From positions 2,852,001-2,916,000 of the forward strand of contig NZ_SRRO01000001.1 in NCBI RefSeq assembly GCF_004785795.1: 64,000 nucleotides of DNA, given 5' to 3'. Position 1 is the first letter of the stretch. Every line of letters begins with the position of its first letter. Below are positions 57,029 through 64,000 of the stretch, piece after piece. A program made the position numbers and the translations under genes. Origin of the DNA: Nocardioides eburneiflavus (GTDB lineage Bacteria; Actinomycetota; Actinomycetes; Propionibacteriales; Nocardioidaceae). The notes under the pieces were generated by a model. The model saw nothing but the letters and a program-made list of their open reading frames with translations, ran no database searches and had not been told where the DNA came from.

Positions 57029-58340
57029 GGAACACCTCGCGGTGCAACAGCAGCAGGGCTGCTGCGACCGGTACGGCGAGCAGGGCGCCGATGATCCCGA
57101 GCAGCGAGCCGCCCACGAGTGCCGCGACCACGGTGACCGACCCCGGGATGTCCACCGACTTCTTCATGATGCGCGGGTAGATGAGGTAGGACTCCACCTG
57201 CTGGTAGGCGATGTAGTAGACCAGCGCCACGAGGGCGACGGTCGGAGAGACCGTCAGGGCGAGGAGCGTCATGAGTGCCCCGGAGACGAACGCGCCGACG
57301 ACCGGGATGAGCGAGAACAGTCCCACGACGAAGGCGAGGGCGAAGGCGTAGTCGCCGAGCCCGACGATGAACGAGAACACCAGCGTGCTCACCCCGGCGC
57401 ACAGGGCGACGAGGAACGCACCGGCGACGTAGGCGCCCGTGGAGCGGATGATCTTGTCGCCCAGGTCGCTGACCCGGGGCCGCTTCGAGGCGGGGGCGAG
57501 GGAGTAGGCGGCGTGCTTGATGCTCGGCAGCGAGGCGAGGAAGTAGATCATCAGCACGACCACGATGAAGCTGTTGGCCAACGCCGACAGCACCCGGAGG
57601 CCGACGCCCAGCGCCCCGCCGAAGACCTTCTGCCCGAAGTCGCCGTTCTCGATGTAGTCGCGGGCCTTGGCGATGACGTCGAACTTGTCGTCGAGGCTCT
57701 GCACCTGCGCGTTGCTCTGGAGGTCGTCGAGCCAACCGGGGGCGTTGCGGGTGATGGCGGCGATCTGGTCGCTGATCACCGGGGCGATGGCGACGACGAA
57801 GAGCGAGAGCACGCCGATCACGACGACGAGGACGAGGAGCACGGCGAGCCCGCGACGCATGCCGCGGCGCATGAAGGACTCCACGACCGGGTTGAGGCCG
57901 ACCGCGAGGAACATCGACATCACCAGCAGGATCAGCACCGAGGAGATGCTCAGCAGCTGCTGGCTCAGGAAGATCGCGATCAGTGCGCCCAGGGCGCCGA
58001 AGAACCCGATGTTGAAGGGGGAGTGGCGCAGCAGCAGGGGTGCGGGTGCCGGCTCGGTCGGCACGTACGGTGCCGGGGCGGCCTCGTCGACCACGAGGTC
58101 GGTGGCATCGTCGATCTGCTCGGCGATGACGGCGGCCGATCGCGCCGACTCCTCCGCGGACTCGGCCGCCGCCTCGGCCCGGTCGGCGTCGCCGGTGACC
58201 TGCTCGACGACCTCCTCGAGCGCCTGCGGGATGTCGGCGGGGAGGTGGTCGGGGGTCCCGGCGGCGTCGCGCAGGGCCGCCGTCGTGCTGGTGGTCCCGG
58301 TGTCACCGGACCGGTCGTCGCCGGAGGCACCGGAGGCCAC
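57006..58340 (-). CDS. AI-2E family transporter (PerM-like membrane protein)
   Basis: A 444-residue membrane protein. A long acidic, Ala/Glu-rich N-terminal cytoplasmic region (about residues 1-100) precedes eight or so membrane segments of the AI-2E/PerM family, with GLFSLIPVVGAFVSG and YPRIMKKSVDIPG as landmarks. Family members include sodium/proton antiporters and putative exporters. The GTG lies 26 bases after the coiled-coil gene stop on the same strand, so both may be co-transcribed. Confidence 0.87.
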   Translation of the reverse strand: MASGASGDDRSGDTGTTSTTAALRDAAGTPDHLPADIPQALEEVVEQVTGDADRAEAAAESAEESARSAAVIAEQIDDATDLVVDEAAPAPYVPTEPAPAPLLLRHSPFNIGFFGALGALIAIFLSQQLLSISSVLILLVMSMFLAVGLNPVVESFMRRGMRRGLAVLLVLVVVIGVLSLFVVAIAPVISDQIAAITRNAPGWLDDLQSNAQVQSLDDKFDVIAKARDYIENGDFGQKVFGGALGVGLRVLSALANSFIVVVLMIYFLASLPSIKHAAYSLAPASKRPRVSDLGDKIIRSTGAYVAGAFLVALCAGVSTLVFSFIVGLGDYAFALAFVVGLFSLIPVVGAFVSGALMTLLALTVSPTVALVALVYYIAYQQVESYLIYPRIMKKSVDIPGSVTVVAALVGGSLLGIIGALLAVPVAAALLLLHREVFLKRQDAR

Positions 58341-58366
58341 GGCCCCGCGGAGCCGGTCGCGCCAGC

Positions 58367-59734
58367 TCAGGACTCGTCCTCGTCGAAGCCGGCGACGACG
58401 TCGCGCAGGGCGCCGAGCTGGGCGGTGATGGCGTCACGTCGCTTGGCGGCACGGTCGACCTCGGCCTGGATGTTGGTGAGCTCCCGCTCGGCCTCGGCGA
58501 CGCGCGTCGCCCCGATCGAGTCGGCCTGGGTGCGCGCCGACGCGACGATCTGCTCGGCCTCGCGGCGGGCCCGGGCGAGGAGGCCCTCGGACTCCGACTG
58601 CGCCTGCTGGCGGTGGGTGTTGGCCTGTGTGGTCGCCTCGCGCGCCCGCTGCTCGGCGGCCGTGGCGCGTGCCTCGGCCTCGGCGACGAGGCGCTGGGTC
58701 TCCGCGGTGGCGTTGCTGTGGTGCTCCGCGGCCTCCCGCGTCAGGCGCTCCTTCTCCACCGCGAGGGTGCGCCGCGCCTCCTGGACCTCGCGGTCGGCGG
58801 CCGCACGGGCCTGCTCGGCCTCGCGGGTCGCGGTCACCCGCATCTCGTTGGTCTCCTGCTGCGCGGCCAGGCGGAGCTGGTCGGACTCGCGGCGCGCGGC
58901 GGCGAGCAGGTCCTCGGCCTCGGCCTTGGCCAGGTTGCGCTCGGTCTCGGCGTCGGCGCGCATCCGCGCGCGCATCTCGTCGAGCTCCTTGAGCTGCACC
59001 ATCCGCATGTCGTCGGCCTCGCGGGCGGCGTCGGCGCGGATGCTGTGGGCGTCGCGCTCGGCCTGGGCACGGATCTCGCCGGCCTCGCGGCGCGCCGCGG
59101 CGCGTACGTCGGCGGCCTCGTCCTCGGCCATCTTGAGCATGGACGTCGCGCGACCGCCGAGCCCGGCGTACGTCGGGTTGGCGTTCTCGGCGGCCTCGGC
59201 ACGCAGCCGCTCCAGCTCGTCCTCGAGCTCGATGACGCGCTGCTCGCTGCTGGCCAGGCTGCCGGCCAGTCCGGCCTTCTCGGACTGGAGCTGGTGGACG
59301 CGCTGGTCGACCGCCGCCTTGTCGTAGCCGCCGCGGCGCACGACCGGTAGGGGGGCAGCGGCCGGGGCGGCCGGGGGCGCGGGGGTGGTCGGGCGCTGGG
59401 CGACCGGGCGTGCCGCTGGGGCCGGGGTCGGGGCAGGCGTCGGGGCTGCCTGCTGCGCTCGCGGCGAGATGACCGGGGCCTTGACGGTCGGCTCGGGCTC
59501 GGGCTCCACCGGCCCGGCAGAGGGCTTGCCGGCGGTGGGCTCGGCAGCGGCCACCTTCCCGGCAGCGGGCTTCGACGCCGCGGGCTTGTCTGGCGCGGGC
59601 TTCGACGCCGCGGGAGCCGGTTGGTCCTTCGGGGTCACCGGCAGCACCTGCGTCTCCTCCGCGGCATCGGCGCTCGTCGCGTCGTCGCCGGACTCCGGCT
59701 CGTCGAAGATGGACAGGCCCTGGTCGGAAGCCAT
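58367..59734 (-). CDS. Long coiled-coil protein, DivIVA/Scy-like
   Basis: A 455-residue protein. A Pro/Ala-rich disordered N-terminal half (about residues 1-135) leads to RRGGYDKAAVDQRVHQLQSE, a DivIVA-like start, and then an Ala/Glu/Arg-rich coiled coil to the end (about 150-450). The GGRATSMLKMAEDEAADVR segment resembles Scy/FilP-type polarity scaffolds of Streptomyces. It probably organises the cell pole or membrane. It stands upstream of the AI-2E-family gene. Confidence 0.75.
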   Translation of the reverse strand: MASDQGLSIFDEPESGDDATSADAAEETQVLPVTPKDQPAPAASKPAPDKPAASKPAAGKVAAAEPTAGKPSAGPVEPEPEPTVKAPVISPRAQQAAPTPAPTPAPAARPVAQRPTTPAPPAAPAAAPLPVVRRGGYDKAAVDQRVHQLQSEKAGLAGSLASSEQRVIELEDELERLRAEAAENANPTYAGLGGRATSMLKMAEDEAADVRAAARREAGEIRAQAERDAHSIRADAAREADDMRMVQLKELDEMRARMRADAETERNLAKAEAEDLLAAARRESDQLRLAAQQETNEMRVTATREAEQARAAADREVQEARRTLAVEKERLTREAAEHHSNATAETQRLVAEAEARATAAEQRAREATTQANTHRQQAQSESEGLLARARREAEQIVASARTQADSIGATRVAEAERELTNIQAEVDRAAKRRDAITAQLGALRDVVAGFDEDES

Positions 59735-59802
59735 GCTGCGGCACCCACTCTCACGTCGTACGGACTGCGTCGGTGCCAGTCTGTCCGATGCGCACCAATT
59801 GA

Positions 59803-59854
59803 CACACCCCGGCTCGCGGGCGACTCCCGTCGGAGTCGGGCGAACCGGGGTGTG
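59803..59854 (-). terminator. Nested hairpin terminator after ccr
   Basis: CACACCCCGG (59803-59812) pairs with CCGGGGTGTG (59845-59854), and inside, GACTCC-CGTC-GGAGTC forms a second stem. It lies about 30 bases after the ccr stop on the minus strand, in the gap before the coiled-coil gene. Confidence 0.75.
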
Positions 59855-59884
59855 AAAGATCTCAGGCGCGGGTGGAACCCTCGC

Positions 59885-61225
59885 TCAGACGCCGCGGAAG
59901 CGGTTGATCGCGTCCTCGTGCTGGGCGCGCATCTCGCGGTCGAGGACGCCGAGGCCCTCCTCGGGCGCGAGGCACAGGACGCCGACCTTGCCCTGGTGGG
60001 CGTTCTGGTGGACGTCGAGCGAGGCCTGGCCGACCTCGTCGAGCGTGTAGGTCCTCGACAGGGTCGGGTGGATCTTGCCCTTGGCGATGAGACGGTTGGC
60101 CTCCCACGACTCGCGGTAGTTCGCGAAGTGGCTGGAGATGATGCGCTTGAGGTTCATCCACAGGTAGCGGTTGTCGTACTCGTGCATGTAGCCCGAGGTC
60201 GACGCGCAGGTGGTGATGGTGCCGCCCTTGCGGGTGACGAACACCGAGGCGCCGAAGGTCTCGCGGCCGGGGTGCTCGAAGACGATGTCGATGTCCTCGC
60301 CGCCGGTGAGCTCACGGATGCGCGCCCCGAAGCGCTTCCACTCCTTGGGGTCCTGCTGGGTGCCCTCGTCGTTCCAGAACTTGTAGCCCTCCTCGGAGCG
60401 GTTGATGATCAGCTCCGCGCCCATGCTGCGGGCGATGGCGGCCTTCTCCTCGTTGGACACCACGCAGACGGGGGTCGCGCCACCGTTGAGGGCGTACTGC
60501 GTCGCGAAGCCGCCGAGGCCGCCGGACGCGCCCCAGATCAGGACGTTGTCGCCCTGCTTCATGTCGCCGCCGTTCTTGGAGACGAGCTGGCGGTAGGCCG
60601 TGCAGTTGACGAGGCCGGGGGAGGCGGCCTCCTCCCACGTGAGGTGCTCGGGCTTGGGCATCAGCTGGTTGGCCTTGACCATCGCCACGTCGGCCAGGCC
60701 GCCGAAGTTGGTCTCGAAGCCCCAGATCCGCTGCTCGGTGTCGAGCATCGTGTCGTTGTGGCCGTCGGGGCCCTCGAGCTCGACCGAGAGGCAGTGCGCC
60801 ACGACGCGGTCGCCGGGCTTCCACCTCGTCACGCCGGGGCCGGTCTTGAGCACCACGCCGGACAGGTCGGAGCCGACGACGTGGTAGGGCAGGTCGTGGC
60901 GCTTGGTCAGCTCGCTGTTGCGGCCGTAGCGCTCGAGGAAGCCGAAGGTGGAGACCGGCTCGAAGATCGAGGTCCACACGGTGTTGTAGTTGATGGCGGA
61001 GGCCATCACGGCCACGAACGCCTCGCCCGGGCCGAGCTCGGGCAGCGCGACCTCGTCGACGTGGAGGGACTTGCGGGGGTCCTTCTCCTTGGCGGTGAGG
61101 CCCTCGAACATGTCCACCTCGTCCTTCTTGACGAAGGTCGCGCGGTAGGACTCGGGGAGCTCAAGGCTCGCGAAGTCCTCCGAGGTGGCGCTGCCGGACT
61201 GGATCGCTTCGAGGATGTTCTGCAC
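59885..61225 (-). CDS. ccr: Crotonyl-CoA carboxylase/reductase
   Basis: A 446-residue medium-chain reductase that carboxylates crotonyl-CoA to ethylmalonyl-CoA with NADPH. Family marks are the N-terminal SYRATFVKKDE, INYNTVWTSIFEPVSTF, the nucleotide motif WGASGGLGGFATQ and FEHPGRETFGASV. Together with ecm (40301) it indicates the ethylmalonyl-CoA pathway, and in actinobacteria it also supplies extender units. GTG 61225 has AGGAG seven bases upstream; the frame continues to 61360 without family similarity. Confidence 0.94.
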   Translation of the reverse strand: MQNILEAIQSGSATSEDFASLELPESYRATFVKKDEVDMFEGLTAKEKDPRKSLHVDEVALPELGPGEAFVAVMASAINYNTVWTSIFEPVSTFGFLERYGRNSELTKRHDLPYHVVGSDLSGVVLKTGPGVTRWKPGDRVVAHCLSVELEGPDGHNDTMLDTEQRIWGFETNFGGLADVAMVKANQLMPKPEHLTWEEAASPGLVNCTAYRQLVSKNGGDMKQGDNVLIWGASGGLGGFATQYALNGGATPVCVVSNEEKAAIARSMGAELIINRSEEGYKFWNDEGTQQDPKEWKRFGARIRELTGGEDIDIVFEHPGRETFGASVFVTRKGGTITTCASTSGYMHEYDNRYLWMNLKRIISSHFANYRESWEANRLIAKGKIHPTLSRTYTLDEVGQASLDVHQNAHQGKVGVLCLAPEEGLGVLDREMRAQHEDAINRFRGV

Positions 61226-61397
61226 GTGCTGGCTCCTGGGGCATCGGGGGCGTCGGGGCTCGGGTGCGTGAAACGTACCGACGGGTATATGCCGTGTCAC
61301 CCGAGTGTGACCTATGCCGCGGCCCGCGGCTCGTTGGATCGATCCAGCGGGCCCGCGCACAGGTCCGGGGCGATTCCGTGGCGGGTCCGTGGAGGGG

Positions 61398-62138
61398 TCA
61401 GCCGCGGTCGCGGAAGGCGGCCACGAGCTGGTCCTCGGCGCGAGCCAGGTAGGCGTCGAGCCGGTCCGCTGCCCCCTGCCGGTCGCCCGAGGTGAGCAGC
61501 GCGGCGATGGCGGCGTTCTCCTCCAGGTAGGGCTGGTGGAAGCGCTCGGGTGCGCCCATCGCGTGGAAGAACAGGCGCATCTCGGCGAGGAGCAGGTCCA
61601 TCTGGGCGTCGAGGCGGGGGCTTGCCGCCAGCGACACGACGGCCCGGTGGAAGTGCTGGTTGGCCGACGCGACCGCGTCCCAGTCGCCGCGCGCGCCCGC
61701 CTCGCGCCCCTCGGTCACGGCCGCGGCGACCGCCGCGATGCGCTCGGGGGTGTGGCCGGTGCCGCGCGCGAGGGCGGCGGTCTCGACGAGCCGGCGTACG
61801 CGGTAGACGTCCTCGACGTCCTCGACCTCCGGCGTGGCCACGACGACGCCCCGGTTGGGCTCGCGCACCAGGATCCGCTCGGCGACCAGCTGGCTGAGGG
61901 CCTCGCGCAGGGTGTTGCGGGAGACGCCGAGGGCGCTGGCGAGACGCTCCTCCGGGAGGCGCGTGCCGGACCGGAGGTGGCCCTCGACGACCTGCTCGCG
62001 CACCACGCGGGCGGCGCGGTCAGCGGAGGTGCTCATCACCGTGCGTTCCGACCGACGGGCGGCGAGGACCCCCTCGAGCACGGCGTCGAGTGCGCTGCGG
62101 CCGTCACTCGTGGGGCTCACGGGGTCGGTGGTACCCAT
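61398..62138 (-). CDS. GntR-family (FCD) transcriptional regulator
   Basis: A 246-residue repressor-type regulator: winged helix (about residues 42-105, with LPEERLASALGVSRNTLREAL) and an FCD ligand-binding domain with metal-site histidines. It is divergent from an NRAMP-like transporter and pxpA, whose promoter holds the palindrome ATTGTTGAACAAT, so it probably senses 5-oxoproline or a related compound (inference). The ATG at 62138 has TACGCT seven bases upstream; an in-frame ATG at 62036 is an alternative. Confidence 0.87.
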   Translation of the reverse strand: MGTTDPVSPTSDGRSALDAVLEGVLAARRSERTVMSTSADRAARVVREQVVEGHLRSGTRLPEERLASALGVSRNTLREALSQLVAERILVREPNRGVVVATPEVEDVEDVYRVRRLVETAALARGTGHTPERIAAVAAAVTEGREAGARGDWDAVASANQHFHRAVVSLAASPRLDAQMDLLLAEMRLFFHAMGAPERFHQPYLEENAAIAALLTSGDRQGAADRLDAYLARAEDQLVAAFRDRG

Positions 62139-62175
62139 GTGCCGGAGCGTAGCGGATGAATTTAGAAGTGGGGTA

Positions 62176-62204
62176 TTGAAGAATTGTTGAACAATCCTTA
62201 GTGT
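62176..62204 (+). promoter_or_regulatory. Promoter of the NRAMP-like/pxpA operon
   Basis: TTGAAG (62176-62181) and TAGTGT (62199-62204) are spaced by 17 bases. The -10 ends six bases before the ATG at 62211, so the message is predicted leaderless. The operator lies in the spacer. Confidence 0.65.
62183..62195. promoter_or_regulatory. GntR-type operator palindrome
   Basis: ATTGTT-G-AACAAT is a perfect 13-bp palindrome located between the -35 and -10, where a repressor would block polymerase. TTGT/ACAA half-sites suit FCD-type GntR proteins such as the divergent regulator. Confidence 0.75.
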
Positions 62205-62210
62205 CCCAGT

Positions 62211-63491
62211 ATGACCCAGCACACACCAGCCGACACCCCCGCCGGGAAGCCCGCCGGGAAGCCCGCCGGAGACCAGCCCGCCGGACAGCAGCCCGCCCAG
62301 GCGTCCGGGTTCAGCCGTACGGCCGTGATGGGCGCCGTGTTCCTGATGGCGACGAGCGCCATCGGACCCGGCTTCATCACCCAGACGGCCAACTTCACGA
62401 TCACCCTCGGCGCGGCCTTCGCCTGCGCCATCGCGATCTCCATCGTGGTCGACATCGCCGTGCAGATGAACGTCTGGCGCGTCATCGGCGTCTCCGGCCT
62501 CCGTGCCCACCAGCTCGGCAACGCCGTGCTGCCGGGCGTCGGCTTCCTGCTCGCCGGCCTCGTCTTCCTCGGTGGCGTGGTCTTCAACATCGGCAACATC
62601 GCCGGCGCCGGCCTCGGCGTGAACGCGATGCTGGGCCTCGACCCCCGCATCGGTGGCGCGGTGTCGGCCGCCATCGCGGTGGGGATCTTCCTGAGCCGCC
62701 GGGCCGGGGTCGCGCTCGACCGGATCGTGGTGCTGCTCGGTCTGCTCATGATCGTGGCCACCCTGGCGATCGCCGTCACGTCCTCGCCGCCGGTCGGGGA
62801 AGCGCTGGTCAGCGTGGTTGCTCCGGACACGTTCGACTTCGTCGCCACCACCACGATCATCGGCGGCACGGTCGGTGGCTACATCACCTACGCCGGCGCC
62901 CACCGCCTCCTCGACTCCGGACTGACCGGTCCCCAGCACGTCGGGGACATCACCCGCAGCTCGATCGTGTCCATCCTCGTGACCGGACTGATGCGCATCC
63001 TGCTCTTCCTCGCGATCCTGGGCGTCGTCGCCGGCGGGGCGGTGCTCTCGCAGGACGCGGTGGGTGGCCCCGCGGGCGCCGCCTTCAGCGCCGCGGCGGG
63101 CGAGGCCGGCCTGCGCGTCTTCGGCGTCATCCTCTGGTCGGCCGCGCTCACGTCGGTCATCGGCGCGGCGTACACGTCGGTCTCGTTCGTGACGACGTCG
63201 GCGACGGCAGAGCGCACCCGCAGCCTCATCACGGTCGCCTTCATCGCCTTCTGCGCGGTGGTCTACCTGATCATCGAGCAGGCACCCACCCAGCTGCTGA
63301 TCTTCGCCGGCACCTTCAACGGGCTCATCCTCCCGATCGGCTTCGGTGTGCTGCTGTGGGTGGCCTGGCGCCGTCGCGACCTGCTCCACGGCTACCGCTA
63401 CCCGGGGTGGTTGCTGGCCGTCGGCGCGATCGCCTGGCTGCTCACGCTCTACCTCGGCTACAACGCGCTGCTGCTGCTGGGTGACCTGTGA
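62211..63491 (+). CDS. NRAMP-family transporter lacking the metal-binding motif (YcsG-like)
   Basis: A 426-residue protein with about eleven membrane segments after a Pro/Ala/Gln-rich N-terminus. It has the NRAMP fold ([15 protein letters not shown] in the first segment), but the metal-binding DPGN is GPGF, and the sixth-segment MPH is not present ([16 protein letters not shown]). In Bacillus subtilis the related ycsG lies in the pxp locus. It probably carries 5-oxoproline or a related organic acid rather than a metal (inference). Its stop overlaps pxpA. Confidence 0.84.
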   Translation: MTQHTPADTPAGKPAGKPAGDQPAGQQPAQASGFSRTAVMGAVFLMATSAIGPGFITQTANFTITLGAAFACAIAISIVVDIAVQMNVWRVIGVSGLRAHQLGNAVLPGVGFLLAGLVFLGGVVFNIGNIAGAGLGVNAMLGLDPRIGGAVSAAIAVGIFLSRRAGVALDRIVVLLGLLMIVATLAIAVTSSPPVGEALVSVVAPDTFDFVATTTIIGGTVGGYITYAGAHRLLDSGLTGPQHVGDITRSSIVSILVTGLMRILLFLAILGVVAGGAVLSQDAVGGPAGAAFSAAAGEAGLRVFGVILWSAALTSVIGAAYTSVSFVTTSATAERTRSLITVAFIAFCAVVYLIIEQAPTQLLIFAGTFNGLILPIGFGVLLWVAWRRRDLLHGYRYPGWLLAVGAIAWLLTLYLGYNALLLLGDL

Positions 63492-64000
63492 GCGGCCCGC
63501 GGATCGACCTCAACAGCGACGTCGGCGAGTCGTTCGGCCGATGGGAGCTCGGCGACGACGAGCGGGTGCTGCAGGTCGTCACCAGCGCCAACGTCGCCTG
63601 CGGGTTCCACGCCGGCGACGCCTCGACCCTGCGACGCTGCTGCGAGACCGCGGTCCGGCACGGCGTGGTCGTGGGGGCGCAGGTGGGCTACCGCGACCTC
63701 GCCGGCTTCGGGCGCCGTTTCGTCGACTACGACCCCGTCGAGCTCGCGGACGACGTCACCTACCAGATCGGTGCCCTCGAGGCGCTCGCCCGCGTGGCGG
63801 GGACCCGCGTCGCCTACGTCAAACCGCACGGCGCCCTCTACAACGCGACTGTGCACCACGACGCGCAGGCGCGGGCGGTGGTGGCGGCGGTGCGGGCGTA
63901 CGACCCCTCGCTGCCCGTGCTCGGGCTCCCCGGGTCGCGGCTCCTCGCGGCGGCGGAGGAGGCCGGGTTGCGTCCGGTCCGCGAGGCGTTCGCCGACCGC
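63488..64000 (+). CDS. pxpA: 5-oxoprolinase subunit A (LamB/YcsF family), truncated by window end
   Basis: The first 171 residues of a LamB/YcsF family protein. The opening [12 protein letters not shown], the [11 protein letters not shown] segment and VKPHGALYN are the family signature with metal ligands. PxpA with PxpB and PxpC hydrolyses 5-oxoproline to glutamate using ATP. The GTG start overlaps the transporter stop (GTGA), so both share the GntR-controlled promoter. pxpB and pxpC are expected just beyond the window. Confidence 0.92.
   Translation, partial: MSGPRIDLNSDVGESFGRWELGDDERVLQVVTSANVACGFHAGDASTLRRCCETAVRHGVVVGAQVGYRDLAGFGRRFVDYDPVELADDVTYQIGALEALARVAGTRVAYVKPHGALYNATVHHDAQARAVVAAVRAYDPSLPVLGLPGSRLLAAAEEAGLRPVREAFADR

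Noticed and set aside
61226..61360. N-terminal extension of Ccr
   Set aside because: The added residues have no family similarity, and AGGAG precedes the GTG at 61225.

Overview
The window is a high-GC actinobacterial chromosome segment. It most resembles Nocardioides or another member of the Nocardioidaceae. The evidence is the GC-rich codon use, the many GTG starts, a mycobacteria-like gene order hom-thrC-thrB-rho-rpmE-prfA-prmC-tsaC-wecA-atp, NucS mismatch repair, an actinobacterial Kgd and a type VII secretion-like cassette. No phage, integrase, intact insertion sequence, rRNA or CRISPR array is visible.

Layout. 1-4.4 kb: oxidoreductases, then a TetR regulator divergent from a ferredoxin-reductase/acyl-CoA desaturase operon with a perfect operator. 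4.4-8.4 kb: DUF6104 and the giant kgd. 8.6-11.6 kb: a lipoprotein with an LCP-family protein, and a secreted protein. 11.84 kb: tRNA-Arg(CCG). 12.6-19 kb: argS-lysA-hom-thrC-thrB. 19.2-25.3 kb: rho, rpmE, prfA, prmC, a Sua5/TsaC-type gene and a WecA-like transferase. 25.4-33.1 kb: the complete F1Fo ATP synthase operon with AtpI- and AtpZ-like genes. 33.2-39.1 kb: DUF2550, a LacI/MFS pair and a SWIM-SNF2 helicase. 39.2-42.3 kb: cobalamin adenosyltransferase, STAS protein and ethylmalonyl-CoA mutase. 42.4-44.3 kb: a small membrane protein, then a YbaB-like/helical/WXG-like cassette. 44.3-50.2 kb: amino-acid oxidase, phosphatase, an iron-box-controlled Cys-rich small protein, DUF952, nucS, a MOSC protein and a tandem hydroxyacyl-CoA dehydrogenase. 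50.2-51.1 kb: a cluster of palindromic repeats. 51.1-59.7 kb: LuxR-type ATPase regulator, hydrolase, CGNR regulator, transporters and a coiled-coil protein. 59.9-64 kb: crotonyl-CoA carboxylase/reductase, then a GntR regulator, an NRAMP-like transporter and pxpA, which is cut by the window end.

How the genes work together. argS-lysA-hom-thrC-thrB supplies aspartate-family amino acids. ecm and ccr, about 20 kb apart, are the two signature enzymes of the ethylmalonyl-CoA pathway, and the adenosyltransferase beside ecm makes its cofactor. The desaturase and its reductase form an unsaturated-fatty-acid unit under TetR control. The GntR/NRAMP-like/PxpA genes form a 5-oxoproline utilisation unit with a readable promoter and operator.

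Most striking observation. The rho gene at the conserved actinobacterial rho locus has an intact frame but lacks the Walker A lysine (GAT instead of GKT), the catalytic glutamate (DARPEE instead of DERPEE), two arginines near the nucleotide and the usual C-terminal tail. It looks like an ATPase-dead or reprogrammed Rho carrying a Q/N-rich N-terminal disordered region. Other leads are the iron-regulated Cys-rich protein, the NRAMP-like transporter without metal ligands, a 132-bp MITE-like element, and about fourteen genes whose starts sit 6-8 nt behind a TANNNT -10 box, which predicts leaderless mRNAs.
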